From: Candidatus Aminicenantota bacterium
Lineage (GTDB): Bacteria > Acidobacteriota > Aminicenantia > UBA2199
Assembly: GCA_020355945.1 (NCBI GenBank)
Contig: CP070627.1
Span: 5,746,157-5,753,304 of the forward strand
Direction: 5' to 3'
Length of the DNA: 7,148 nt
Translations under genes and position numbers: made by a program
The notes under the pieces: generated by a model
What the model was told of the DNA's origin: nothing
Database searches by the model: none
The model's input: the letters and a program-made list of their open reading frames with translations, nothing else
Shown here: positions 1-5,740 of the stretch, one piece after another
Numbering within the stretch: the stretch's first letter is position 1
Layout: every line of letters begins with the position of its first letter

Positions 1-1635
1 AAGTCTATTAGTGAAAGGATTTTGCAAGAAACAGGTGCGTCTTTTGCAGGTGTCGGTCTCGTGGATGAAACTCATAGAAAAGCGATGCTTGCTGTAGGTG
101 TGATGAAAAAAAAGGGTTCTATTCCCCTGGGTTACAGTCAACCGTTACATGAAGGTATTGTGGGCAGGGCTCTCACCACCGGTCAATTGGTTTGCGTCAA
201 GGACACAGCGAAATCGAAGGAATATGTAGACCTGGTACCCGGGATGCGATCGGAATTGGTGGTCCCGCTCACTTTTGGGGGGCGGGTAATTGGCATCCTG
301 GATGTAGAGAGTGAACAGGTGGGACAATTTGGCGATACTGATATCGCTCTGATCCAGGCCATTGCTAACCCCCTGGCCCTGGCCATTGAGAATGCCCGAC
401 TCTACCAGGAGGAGAGAAAACGGTACACGCAGGTGGCTATGCTTAACCAACTGAGCCAGGTATTAACTTCCACTATTGATGTGGATAAACTCCTTAACCG
501 GGTGGTGGAAACGATTCGAGAACAGCTTAAATACGGCTTTGTGGCTGCCGGGCTGCTGGATGAAAAAAATAGGGTGGTTCTTAAAGCAATAAGCTCAATA
601 TATCCGGTAGACCTGCCCATCGGTCATTCCCTGGATATCGGTGAAGGGATTACCGGTGAAGTCCTGGCAACAGGAAAGAGCCTCCTGGTGCCGGATGTAA
701 AAGAATGGAAAAATTATGTTCCTGCCCATAAAGATTTTCACTGTGAAATGTGCTGCCCTCTACGTGTTGCCGACCGGGTGTTTGGCTACCTGGACGCTGA
801 AGATACTAAGCCCTTTGCCTTTGACGAAAAAGACCTGGTGATGTTTGAGACAGTAGCGGATCATATTGCCCAGGCGGTGGAAAATGCCGAGAACCTCCGC
901 CGGGTCAACAAACTCCGGGAAGACTTAGCCAAAATGATTGTCCATGATCTTCGTAATCCTTTATCCGTCATATTTTCATCCCTGGAAATGCTGGATTTCC
1001 CGGAATTAGAGCTGCCGGAAGCCAAAAGGAAAAAGTACCTGAAAACTGCAAAAACTTCTTGCCATGAGGTTTTTACCCTGGTGGACACGCTACTGGAATT
1101 ACAAAAAATCGAATCAGGTAAATTGAAGCTTCACCGCGTGAAGGTGAATCCCACTGACATTGTCCTTCATACTGTCAATTCGCTGCATGTAAAAGCAGAA
1201 GCAGCCGGAAAATTACTAACCTATGATTTTCCCGATGACCTGCCCAACGTGGAGATGGATCGTAGTCTTTTTATTCGAGTACTGCAAAACCTGGTGATGA
1301 ATGCTATCAAATTTACTGTACGCGGGGGACATATTCATATCTCCATTAAACCAACCTCAAAGCTTATTTTACAAAAACACTTAAAAACTGCAAAGGCAGG
1401 TGTGCTGTTTTCGGTCCAGGATGACGGGTGCGGCATACCTCCAGGTGAATTGAACAACATTTTCGATAAATTTACCACCCTGGAACCTCGCTCCCGTGAT
1501 AAAGCACGGGGAACCGGCCTGGGCCTCACCTTCTGTCGAAAGGTCACCCTTGCCCATAAAGGAACAATATGGGCCGAGAGCGAGGTTGGAAAAGGAAGTA
1601 CGTTCCATGTTTTACTCCCCGTGGACAAGCAGTGA
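1..1635 (+). CDS. Sensor histidine kinase, GAF-GAF-HisKA-HATPase (5' end outside window)
   Basis: The frame is open from base 1 (Lys-Ser-Ile-Ser-Glu...) to the TGA at 1633-1635. The true start therefore lies left of the window, and the TTG at 22 is only the first start-like codon. Numbering from that TTG, most of a first GAF domain spans about 1-128 and a second about 146-290. A helical linker follows, then the H-box MIVHDLRNPL with the phospho-acceptor His308, the N-box NAIKFT (427-432), the G1 box DDGCGIP (467-473), the FDKF F-box (481-484) and the G2 box GTGLGL (497-502). All ATP-binding boxes are intact, so the kinase should be active. No membrane segment is visible, so this part is cytosolic, and GAF domains in such kinases usually sense small ligands or redox state. 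No receiver domain or response regulator gene is in view. A Cys/His-rich stretch in GAF2 (residues 236-245) is unusual. The family is certain; the signal and partner are unknown. Confidence 0.93.
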   Translation, partial: KSISERILQETGASFAGVGLVDETHRKAMLAVGVMKKKGSIPLGYSQPLHEGIVGRALTTGQLVCVKDTAKSKEYVDLVPGMRSELVVPLTFGGRVIGILDVESEQVGQFGDTDIALIQAIANPLALAIENARLYQEERKRYTQVAMLNQLSQVLTSTIDVDKLLNRVVETIREQLKYGFVAAGLLDEKNRVVLKAISSIYPVDLPIGHSLDIGEGITGEVLATGKSLLVPDVKEWKNYVPAHKDFHCEMCCPLRVADRVFGYLDAEDTKPFAFDEKDLVMFETVADHIAQAVENAENLRRVNKLREDLAKMIVHDLRNPLSVIFSSLEMLDFPELELPEAKRKKYLKTAKTSCHEVFTLVDTLLELQKIESGKLKLHRVKVNPTDIVLHTVNSLHVKAEAAGKLLTYDFPDDLPNVEMDRSLFIRVLQNLVMNAIKFTVRGGHIHISIKPTSKLILQKHLKTAKAGVLFSVQDDGCGIPPGELNNIFDKFTTLEPRSRDKARGTGLGLTFCRKVTLAHKGTIWAESEVGKGSTFHVLLPVDKQ

Positions 1636-1680
1636 GCACCATCTGAATTCACCCCCTGATTTCTAAGCACCGGCTCAACC

Positions 1681-2694
1681 ATGAATAACGGTTGGATTAA
1701 AATAAAAATCGTGACTTTTTTTATTCTTATATTATGGGTCTCGTTCCCTTTAGGTACTCAAATGACAAAGAGTACCAGGACACCAGCCATTGGAAATGAA
1801 GGCTTGAAATATAACTTTACTTACAGCTTTCAAATGGATATGAAAGGAAGGATTTTACTGGTTGTTCCTTACCGGTTCTACCACGAAGTCTCGGCATCGG
1901 TGAATTTTATCGCCAGGAAAAATAGGGAAGAAGGATATGAATTTTGTTTCGATGGTATTGAAGGGACAGGGTATGTCATGACCACCGGTGGATTGACCGG
2001 GACCTCATTGTACTTTTTTACGGCAGATTACGACCTGGAAAAGGCAATCAAATTCAGGGAAAATAAAATTGCAAATTTTAAAAAATCCGAACCCTATTAC
2101 GCAAAGAATATCAGGAAAATCCGCAGGCGCCCCATGAAAATCTTATCCGTCAACGATGATGCCATCCGATTCACCAGGGATTCAACAGGAATTCATTATT
2201 CTTCGCAAGTGAATATCCGACTCACCGATCCGCACTCCTTGACTTACTCAAATATATATAAAATCCTGGGCAAAATGTTGAATATCTACAACCATTCGTT
2301 CTTACCAGGGGCAGCCGATAGGTTGAGGGTGAATCACCTGGAACAATTTATCCATCGGGTCTGGTACAGCAAGCCCCTTGATTTTTCAAAACCGCTGGAA
2401 CAAGCAGCCAAATTAACCTCCGAATACGCTGAAAAGAATATCCGTTTTAAACAAAAACAAAAATTCAGGATGCAATACCGCATCACTGCCGTAGATAACA
2501 ATTATATGGAAATATGCGGCGAAAGTTACCCCGATGCGATCATCCGGAAAAAAATGAAAATCAGGCATGTCCTTCGAAAAATCAAGCTGCGACCGGAAGA
2601 TGATGTCGTGGTAGAAGATATGATAAATTTGGATTTCAGGGATAAAAAAGCAAGAGGCGGAACCATCCGTTTGAAATTGCAACTGCTCCTATGA
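1681..2694 (+). CDS. Secreted or periplasmic protein of unknown function
   Basis: The 337-residue product is not one I recognise. Residues 1-10 are Lys-containing, and about 11-24 form a hydrophobic stretch (VTFFILILWVSFPL), which fits an N-terminal signal sequence or membrane anchor. A cleavage site is not obvious and I see no lipobox. The mature part alternates hydrophobic and polar residues, as in beta-rich proteins (about 45-165), and is rich in Lys and Arg. It closes with a beta-like repeat-free tail ending in LQLLL. It opens with GLKYNFTYSF, faintly like the start of DUF3108-type periplasmic proteins, but that is too weak for an assignment. It starts 45 nt after the kinase stop on the same strand with no promoter or terminator seen between them, so co-transcription is plausible. 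No good Shine-Dalgarno precedes the ATG, so the start is uncertain. A GTG at 1711 would cut into the signal segment and is less likely. Confidence 0.75.
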   Translation: MNNGWIKIKIVTFFILILWVSFPLGTQMTKSTRTPAIGNEGLKYNFTYSFQMDMKGRILLVVPYRFYHEVSASVNFIARKNREEGYEFCFDGIEGTGYVMTTGGLTGTSLYFFTADYDLEKAIKFRENKIANFKKSEPYYAKNIRKIRRRPMKILSVNDDAIRFTRDSTGIHYSSQVNIRLTDPHSLTYSNIYKILGKMLNIYNHSFLPGAADRLRVNHLEQFIHRVWYSKPLDFSKPLEQAAKLTSEYAEKNIRFKQKQKFRMQYRITAVDNNYMEICGESYPDAIIRKKMKIRHVLRKIKLRPEDDVVVEDMINLDFRDKKARGGTIRLKLQLLL

Positions 2695-2700
2695 AAATAA

Positions 2701-2781
2701 GCCGCGAAGACACGCGAAGGGACGCGAATAAAAAACAAAAAAATGTCATTTTAGCCACGAAGTTACACAAAGGGACACGAA
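2701..2781. repeat. Two degenerate copies of a 28-bp direct repeat
   Basis: Copy one (2701-2728) begins GCCGCGAAGACACGCGAAGG and copy two (2754-2781) begins GCCACGAAGTTACACAAAGG. They agree at 22 of 28 positions and start 53 bp apart. Four of the six differences are G in copy one against A in copy two. Similar GCCACGAAG/CACAAAG strings occur in my recollection as dispersed intergenic repeats of many environmental bacteria, but I cannot confirm that here. No function is visible. Confidence 0.6.
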
Positions 2782-2790
2782 GAAAAAAAA

Positions 2791-2824
2791 ATCTGTGTAA
2801 TCTGTGTAATCTGTGTAATCTGTG
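2791..2824. repeat. 9-bp tandem repeat, unit ATCTGTGTA
   Basis: Three perfect copies of ATCTGTGTA (2791-2799, 2800-2808, 2809-2817) are followed by a partial fourth, ATCTGTG. The repeat is preceded by an A-run and followed by GGCATC and a T-run (2831-2838). It is noncoding and lies 9 nt after the second 28-bp repeat, so both may belong to one dispersed intergenic element. Confidence 0.8.
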
Positions 2825-2869
2825 GGCATCTTTTTTTTATCGTCTTTGGGTGAGGCTCGCATCATGAGA

Positions 2870-3063
2870 AACTACTGGAGTAGTTAGCCTCCTACCTCAG
2901 TAGGAAAGGATTCTACCTTAGTAGGAAAGCATTCTACCACAGGTAGACCATATCCTACTTCAGGTAGATAGCGTCCTACCTCAGTAGGAAAGAGTTCTAC
3001 CACAGTAGGAAAGCATTCTACCTGAGTAGGAAAGTATCCTACCGGAGTAGAAGAGCATTCTAC
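2870..3063. repeat. Array of ten units at 21-bp period, nine with a CTAC/GTAG palindrome
   Basis: CTAC starts at 2872, 2892, 2913, 2934, 2955, 2976, 2997, 3018, 3039 and 3060: one step of 20 bp, then eight steps of exactly 21 bp. In the first nine units CTAC is followed by a 4-5 base loop and GTAG, giving a 4-6 bp hairpin. The tenth lost its right arm. Loops differ (TGGA, CTCA, CTTA, CACA, CTGA, CGGA and others), while the arms do not. Most spacers read GAAAGNATT or close to it. Units four and five carry GTAG one base later, yet the 21-bp length is kept. The region is noncoding. It lacks the long identical repeats and unique spacers of a CRISPR. It could be a protein-binding array, a structured RNA or a mobile intergenic repeat. 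Confidence 0.9.
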
Positions 3064-3153
3064 TTCAAAAGGTCACAAAAAAATAAAATAAATTGGGTTT
3101 GTATAAATAAGAAAAACCTGGAAAACTTGGAGACAGTCCCGAATGCCATACTA

Positions 3154-3182
3154 AAAATCTTGCCATTTTTTGGCAAGATTTT
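3154..3182 (-). terminator. Probable intrinsic terminator after higA
   Basis: AAAATCTTGCCA (3154-3165) and TGGCAAGATTTT (3171-3182) form a perfect 12-bp stem around a 5-base loop. Read on the minus strand, the stem ends in a T-run (TTTTT), 33 nt past the HigA stop codon. The T-run is partly within the stem, so termination may be bidirectional or imperfect. Confidence 0.6.
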
Positions 3183-3214
3183 ACGATTGGGTAACCTTCT
3201 TTATATCCTGTTGG

Positions 3215-3730
3215 TTATGCCTCCACTGGCTTATATAACGGGACTAGCACTTCTATTTTTTCTAACCCGGGGCATTTTTGTTCTGCTGCCCAGAGATCAT
3301 ATTTTGTTTGCAAATTTAACCATAGTTCAGGGGTCGTATTAAATGCTTTCGACAACCGTAGTGCCATATCCGGGGTAATCGAACCTTTTTCATTGATAAT
3401 TTTCGAAATGGTTTTACGCGAAACGCCAAGGTCTCTGGCAATTTCTGAGATTGTTAAAGATAGTAGTTCAATATAGTGTCGTTTTAGAATCCCACCGGGA
3501 TGAGTGGGTTGTCTTTTTTTCATACCTTTACACTCCCTCCAATGATCTTTTAACTTACCTTTCAAGGGATGTAAATTTGAACCTGGATAATTCATATCCT
3601 GGATTATGACAGAAGCATCAAGCTGATCCAGTATATCTGCAATTTTTTGAGAATGTTTCGGCTGAATTCCGCTCTTATCTCCATAATAAAAAAAATTTTC
3701 CAGGCCTTTATGTTCAAAGCTTTTAATCAT
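3215..3730 (-). CDS. higA: In-frame fusion of truncated HigB toxin and intact HigA antitoxin
   Basis: The 171-residue frame joins two proteins that are normally separate. Residues 1-64 match the start of HigB (RelE-superfamily mRNA interferase), including MIKSFEHKGL, GIQPKH and LHPLKGKL. Normal HigB is about 92 residues, and the C-terminal strands with the conserved Arg and the final Asp-Tyr-His are missing. Residues 65-69 (RECKG) look like the former untranslated leader of higA read through. From Met70, 102 residues form a full HigA: QPTHPGGI, an Xre/Cro-type helix-turn-helix (ISEIARDLGVSRKTISKIIN), PDMALRLSKAF and ELWLNLQTKYDLW. HigA binds its own promoter and, in intact systems, neutralises HigB. 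The toxin half should be inactive, because residues needed for catalysis in HigB are lost. HigA can also be made alone from the ATG at 3521-3523. The product is probably a surviving autorepressor or orphan antitoxin. An assembly error is possible but unlikely, since the frame is clean. Confidence 0.85.
   Translation of the reverse strand: MIKSFEHKGLENFFYYGDKSGIQPKHSQKIADILDQLDASVIIQDMNYPGSNLHPLKGKLKDHWRECKGMKKRQPTHPGGILKRHYIELLSLTISEIARDLGVSRKTISKIINEKGSITPDMALRLSKAFNTTPELWLNLQTKYDLWAAEQKCPGLEKIEVLVPLYKPVEA
3521..3540 (-). promoter_or_regulatory. Internal ribosome-binding site and start of HigA
   Basis: On the minus strand GGAGGGAG (3533-3540) lies 9 nt before the ATG at 3521-3523, where the normal HigA N-terminus MKKRQPTHPG begins. 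This is a strong Shine-Dalgarno, so stand-alone 102-residue HigA is likely made whether or not the fused form is. In the fused frame the same bases are read as Trp-Arg-Glu codons. Confidence 0.75.
3539..3730 (-). pseudogene. higB: higB toxin remnant (C-terminal third deleted)
   Basis: This is the HigB-derived part of the fused frame: 64 codons ending at the Trp of KDHW. His54 and Lys57 of the HPLK motif are retained, but everything after the expected fourth strand is absent, including the usual NWRI strand and the DYH terminus. The deletion junction reads CAT TGG, very like the CAT TGA expected at the end of an intact higB (His-stop). Loss between two short CATTG strings would explain an in-frame join. 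The ATG at 3728-3730 sits right at the predicted transcription start. Confidence 0.75.
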
Positions 3731-3735
3731 AGTAC

Positions 3736-3764
3736 ATTGTAACCCTTAAGGTTACAACTGTCAA
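3736..3764 (-). promoter_or_regulatory. higBA promoter with embedded palindromic operator
   Basis: On the minus strand TTGACA (3759-3764) and TACAAT (3736-3741) are separated by 17 bp, a near-perfect sigma-70 promoter. Between them, and covering the -10 box, lie TTGTAACC (3737-3744) and GGTTACAA (3750-3757), inverted 8-bp arms around 5 bases. This is the expected type of HigA operator, so HigA bound here should block RNA polymerase. The -10 box ends 5 bases before the ATG at 3730, so the transcript would start at or next to the start codon and be essentially leaderless. Confidence 0.8.
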
Positions 3765-3826
3765 GGAAAAAACAAGTATTTGATACAAAAATTTAATTTT
3801 TTAGCGGTGTGTTTATCTGGCCTGTC

Positions 3827-3847
3827 CCCGCTTTCCTCCCGCTTTCC
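3827..3847. repeat. Short 11-bp tandem duplication
   Basis: CCCGCTTTCCT (3827-3837) is followed directly by CCCGCTTTCC (3838-3847), in the spacer just past the stop of the AbiEii-like gene. No function is visible. It could be a replication-slippage scar. Confidence 0.5.
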
Positions 3848-3852
3848 AAAAT

Positions 3853-4539
3853 TTACTCTTCTTCCCTGTGGTATGTTTTAGAAATTAAATCTTCATAAAA
3901 ACGATAAAATTCATCAATATCAAAATCTGCAATAATATCCGGAAAGGCATATGGGTTCTGCTTTATCGTTTTTAAATTATTCTCTAGCTGATACGAAACC
4001 ATCGGCGGATCATCAAACATTCCTTCCTTTTGCCGGGCATCTTTATAAATTGAATCAATATCCAGCAATTTCATTTTGTTGATAAAATAAAAATCGATAA
4101 AATCTTTCGGCTCATTACGACTGATGAGCGTACAAAATTTGTTCGAGGCTATGTTTCTTAAGGTATCGATAAAAATGAAACTATCGTTATTTATTTGATA
4201 CTTTATTTTTTTGTCATTGAATGACAGATTGTCATGGACAAAGTCTACTTTTATCCCATTTAAATATACCGATAAAATATAAGGTTCCTTAACCAGCGTG
4301 GTAAATCCTTTAGGCCATTCATTTTTTACCCAGGCTTCAATTCGATCAAATTGGGGTTGAATAACGCTGAATAAATCGATATCTTTCGAGTACCGATGAT
4401 GTAAGTAAAAGACGGATAGGGCTGTTCCTCCTGTCAGGAAAAAATTCTTTTCGATAGTTTCATGTTTAAAGAGCTGGAATAAAATCCTTCTTTGTTCTTC
4501 TTTTGCATAACAGCCTGTATTTTCGATCAGTCTATCCAA
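3853..4539 (-). CDS. AbiEii/AbiGii-like nucleotidyltransferase (putative toxin)
   Basis: The 228-residue protein has the signature of the AbiEii/DUF1814 nucleotidyltransferase fold. This includes the GG motif LTGGTAL (35-41), HHRYSKDIDLF (47-57) with paired metal-binding Asp53 and Asp55, and a third acidic site KVDF (98-101, Asp100). The later conserved block is KFCTLISRNEPKDFIDFYFI (134-153). All expected catalytic residues are present. In studied members (AbiEii, MenT) the enzyme transfers nucleotides, for MenT onto tRNA ends, and blocks growth unless countered by a partner; the substrate here is unknown. The start is the TTG at 4537-4539. An in-frame stop lies shortly upstream with no ATG or GTG between, and GGGAG sits 6 nt before the TTG. 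The gene overlaps the partner's end by 8 nt, so translation is probably coupled. The gene is clearly more A+T-rich than the kinase at the left, which fits horizontal transfer. Confidence 0.85.
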   Translation of the reverse strand: MDRLIENTGCYAKEEQRRILFQLFKHETIEKNFFLTGGTALSVFYLHHRYSKDIDLFSVIQPQFDRIEAWVKNEWPKGFTTLVKEPYILSVYLNGIKVDFVHDNLSFNDKKIKYQINNDSFIFIDTLRNIASNKFCTLISRNEPKDFIDFYFINKMKLLDIDSIYKDARQKEGMFDDPPMVSYQLENNLKTIKQNPYAFPDIIADFDIDEFYRFYEDLISKTYHREEE

Positions 4540-4780
4540 AGACTTCTCCCATTCGTTTCCACTTTCTTAAGGCATAATCCGGTAACTGCAATTTATCGAG
4601 ACTCTCTATAATCTCTTTTATATTGAAAAGTTTTAAAGTATCTACCACCCTTCCATACTTTAAAAATCGGGTCATTGCCCAATAATAAGGAACTTTACCT
4701 TTTTGTTCCTTAAGAAATTGCAGCAAATAGTCTTCATCGCTGAATTTTGGCAGGTCCCAGAATACAATATCCAGTTTCAT
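4532..4780 (-). CDS. Small partner protein of the AbiEii-like gene (putative antitoxin)
   Basis: This is an 82-residue protein starting MKLDIVFWDL. The ATG at 4778-4780 is preferred over the TTG at 4787-4789: AAGGA (4791-4795) is 10 nt before the ATG but only 1 nt before the TTG. It lacks the helix-turn-helix and length of classical AbiEi antitoxins. The FWD start, the block RFLKYGRVVDTLKLF and the IKEIIESLDKL helix resemble the small DUF6922-type proteins often encoded just upstream of AbiEii-like enzymes; this is from memory and not tested. It is the first gene of a two-gene operon, ends inside the start of the nucleotidyltransferase gene, and has its own promoter. An antitoxin role is inferred from position and size. 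No transmembrane or signal segment is visible. Confidence 0.65.
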   Translation of the reverse strand: MKLDIVFWDLPKFSDEDYLLQFLKEQKGKVPYYWAMTRFLKYGRVVDTLKLFNIKEIIESLDKLQLPDYALRKWKRMGEVFG

Positions 4781-4813
4781 CGTTAACAATTCCTTTTTTT
4801 ATGTTCCTTTTAT

Positions 4814-4842
4814 AATATACACAAAATAGGAGGAAAGTTCAA
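4814..4842 (-). promoter_or_regulatory. Predicted promoter of the AbiEii-like operon
   Basis: On the minus strand TTGAAC (4837-4842) and TATATT (4814-4819) are 17 bp apart and lie 34 bp before the ATG at 4780. The surroundings are very A+T-rich, so a chance match is possible. I see no clear palindromic operator here, which fits a partner protein without an obvious DNA-binding domain. Confidence 0.5.
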
Positions 4843-5014
4843 CTTCTTTTTTTTTAAAAAAATTGTGCGGAAAATAGGGCATGCGGATCCCGGAAAAAGG
4901 GGACATGAGAAATAGGGTCAAGTTCGCCCGAATAGGGGTCCAAATTTTTTAGAAGGATTAAAACGGACAATCTTCTTTTCCTTCTTTTGGCCTGTCATGA
5001 AATCCCGGGGCAGT

Positions 5015-5740
5015 TTATAGTTCCTGGTATAAAATAGGTTCCCGTTGGTTCAATGCGTCTTTGATGATTTTTTCAATGCTGTGGATGGTGGCGGGGTGAT
5101 CGAAATCAAAAGGATGAAGAGCAATTCGCAACAGGGTTTTACCAGACCACCAGCAGTTAAGTATCGGACAGCCCATTTGCGATATATATTTTCGCAGCCG
5201 GGTCCGGGTGGCCCAGGTAATCACCGGGGCAGGAAGCTTTTTATCTTTATCCAGCAAGTAAATGAAAGAATGGTCTTCGGTGATACGGAATCCTTGTTCT
5301 TTCAAAATTGGGATCAGGTGCCGATTGAAAAGCCAGACCGGCGCTACAAAAACATGGGGTGAACAGTGAAAAACATCATTAAAAGCGGTTTTGCCTTCAC
5401 GTATCCTGGTTTGGATTCCCGGGGGTGAAAGGTCGAGGAATTCTCTTTCATTGCCGGTGAGAAATTTTCTGTTCGATTCATGGGTTCGTTTAGATGTTTC
5501 CAGGTGGTAATACCCGTGCAGCAGCCATTGTATCACAAAGTCCCTATTCCCACAGGCCCACTGCTTAAACCTGGATAAAATAATTCTATCCAATTGGTGA
5601 TTTTTCCCGTGATAATCAGGGATAAAGAGGTAACTTATTTTAGGTACACCCCATTGAATCAATTTTTGTTCCGCTTTTTGCAGACGGGGTAAATGGTAAG
5701 GGGTGACATCATGCAGCGAAATCAGGACTTTTTTGCTCAT
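5015..5740 (-). CDS. Polysaccharide deacetylase family protein (DUF2334 type)
   Basis: The 241-residue protein shows the NodB-like deacetylase pattern. The first motif SLHDVTP (8-14) carries Asp11, LLHGYYH (73-79) supplies the metal pair His75 and His79, APVWL (133-137) lines the active site, and ALHPFDF (207-213) carries His209. Enzymes of this fold remove acetyl groups from N-acetylated sugars in a metal-dependent way. The DUF2334 branch is poorly studied and its substrates are mostly unknown. There is no signal peptide, so the enzyme should act in the cytosol, unlike exported chitin or PNAG deacetylases. The start is the ATG at 5738-5740, with AGGA upstream in the preceding gene. It lies inside the 3' end of the glycosyltransferase gene (32-nt overlap), so the two are probably translated from one message and act on the same product. 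The family is confident; the substrate is inferred. Confidence 0.85.
   Translation of the reverse strand: MSKKVLISLHDVTPYHLPRLQKAEQKLIQWGVPKISYLFIPDYHGKNHQLDRIILSRFKQWACGNRDFVIQWLLHGYYHLETSKRTHESNRKFLTGNEREFLDLSPPGIQTRIREGKTAFNDVFHCSPHVFVAPVWLFNRHLIPILKEQGFRITEDHSFIYLLDKDKKLPAPVITWATRTRLRKYISQMGCPILNCWWSGKTLLRIALHPFDFDHPATIHSIEKIIKDALNQREPILYQEL

Larger units (their letters stand above)
2695..3214. other. Gene-free, repeat-rich spacer between convergent genes
   Basis: About 520 bp separate the end of the plus-strand secreted-protein gene from the end of the minus-strand HigB-HigA gene. The spacer contains, left to right, two copies of a degenerate 28-bp repeat, a 9-bp tandem repeat, a T-run, the 21-bp palindrome array, an A+T-rich stretch and a probable terminator. 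I found no credible gene. The plus-strand frame at 3127-3342 runs antisense into HigA and has no ribosome-binding site. The array itself has stops in all three plus-strand frames. Confidence 0.8.

Noticed and set aside
22..24. TTG as the true start of the histidine kinase
   Set aside because: The frame is open to base 1 and the GAF domain is already under way there, so the gene begins outside the window.
2870..3063. CRISPR array
   Set aside because: The units are 21 bp in total, palindromic and mutually divergent, with only about 9 bp between hairpins. There are no identical repeats of 23 bp or more, no spacers of about 30 bp, and no cas genes.
2870..3063. Coding heptapeptide repeat (21 bp is seven codons)
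   Set aside because: All three plus-strand frames meet a TAG stop within the array, and the minus strand also contains frequent stops such as TAG and TAA in the repeat arms.
3127..3342. Plus-strand 71-residue hydrophobic frame
   Set aside because: Its 3' half is antisense to HigA, it has a TTG start without a ribosome-binding site, and it crosses the terminator hairpin. The hydrophobicity is a by-product of reading the A+T-rich opposite strand.
5045..5362. Plus-strand 105-residue frame
   Set aside because: It is a shadow of the deacetylase gene on the other strand, which carries clear family motifs.
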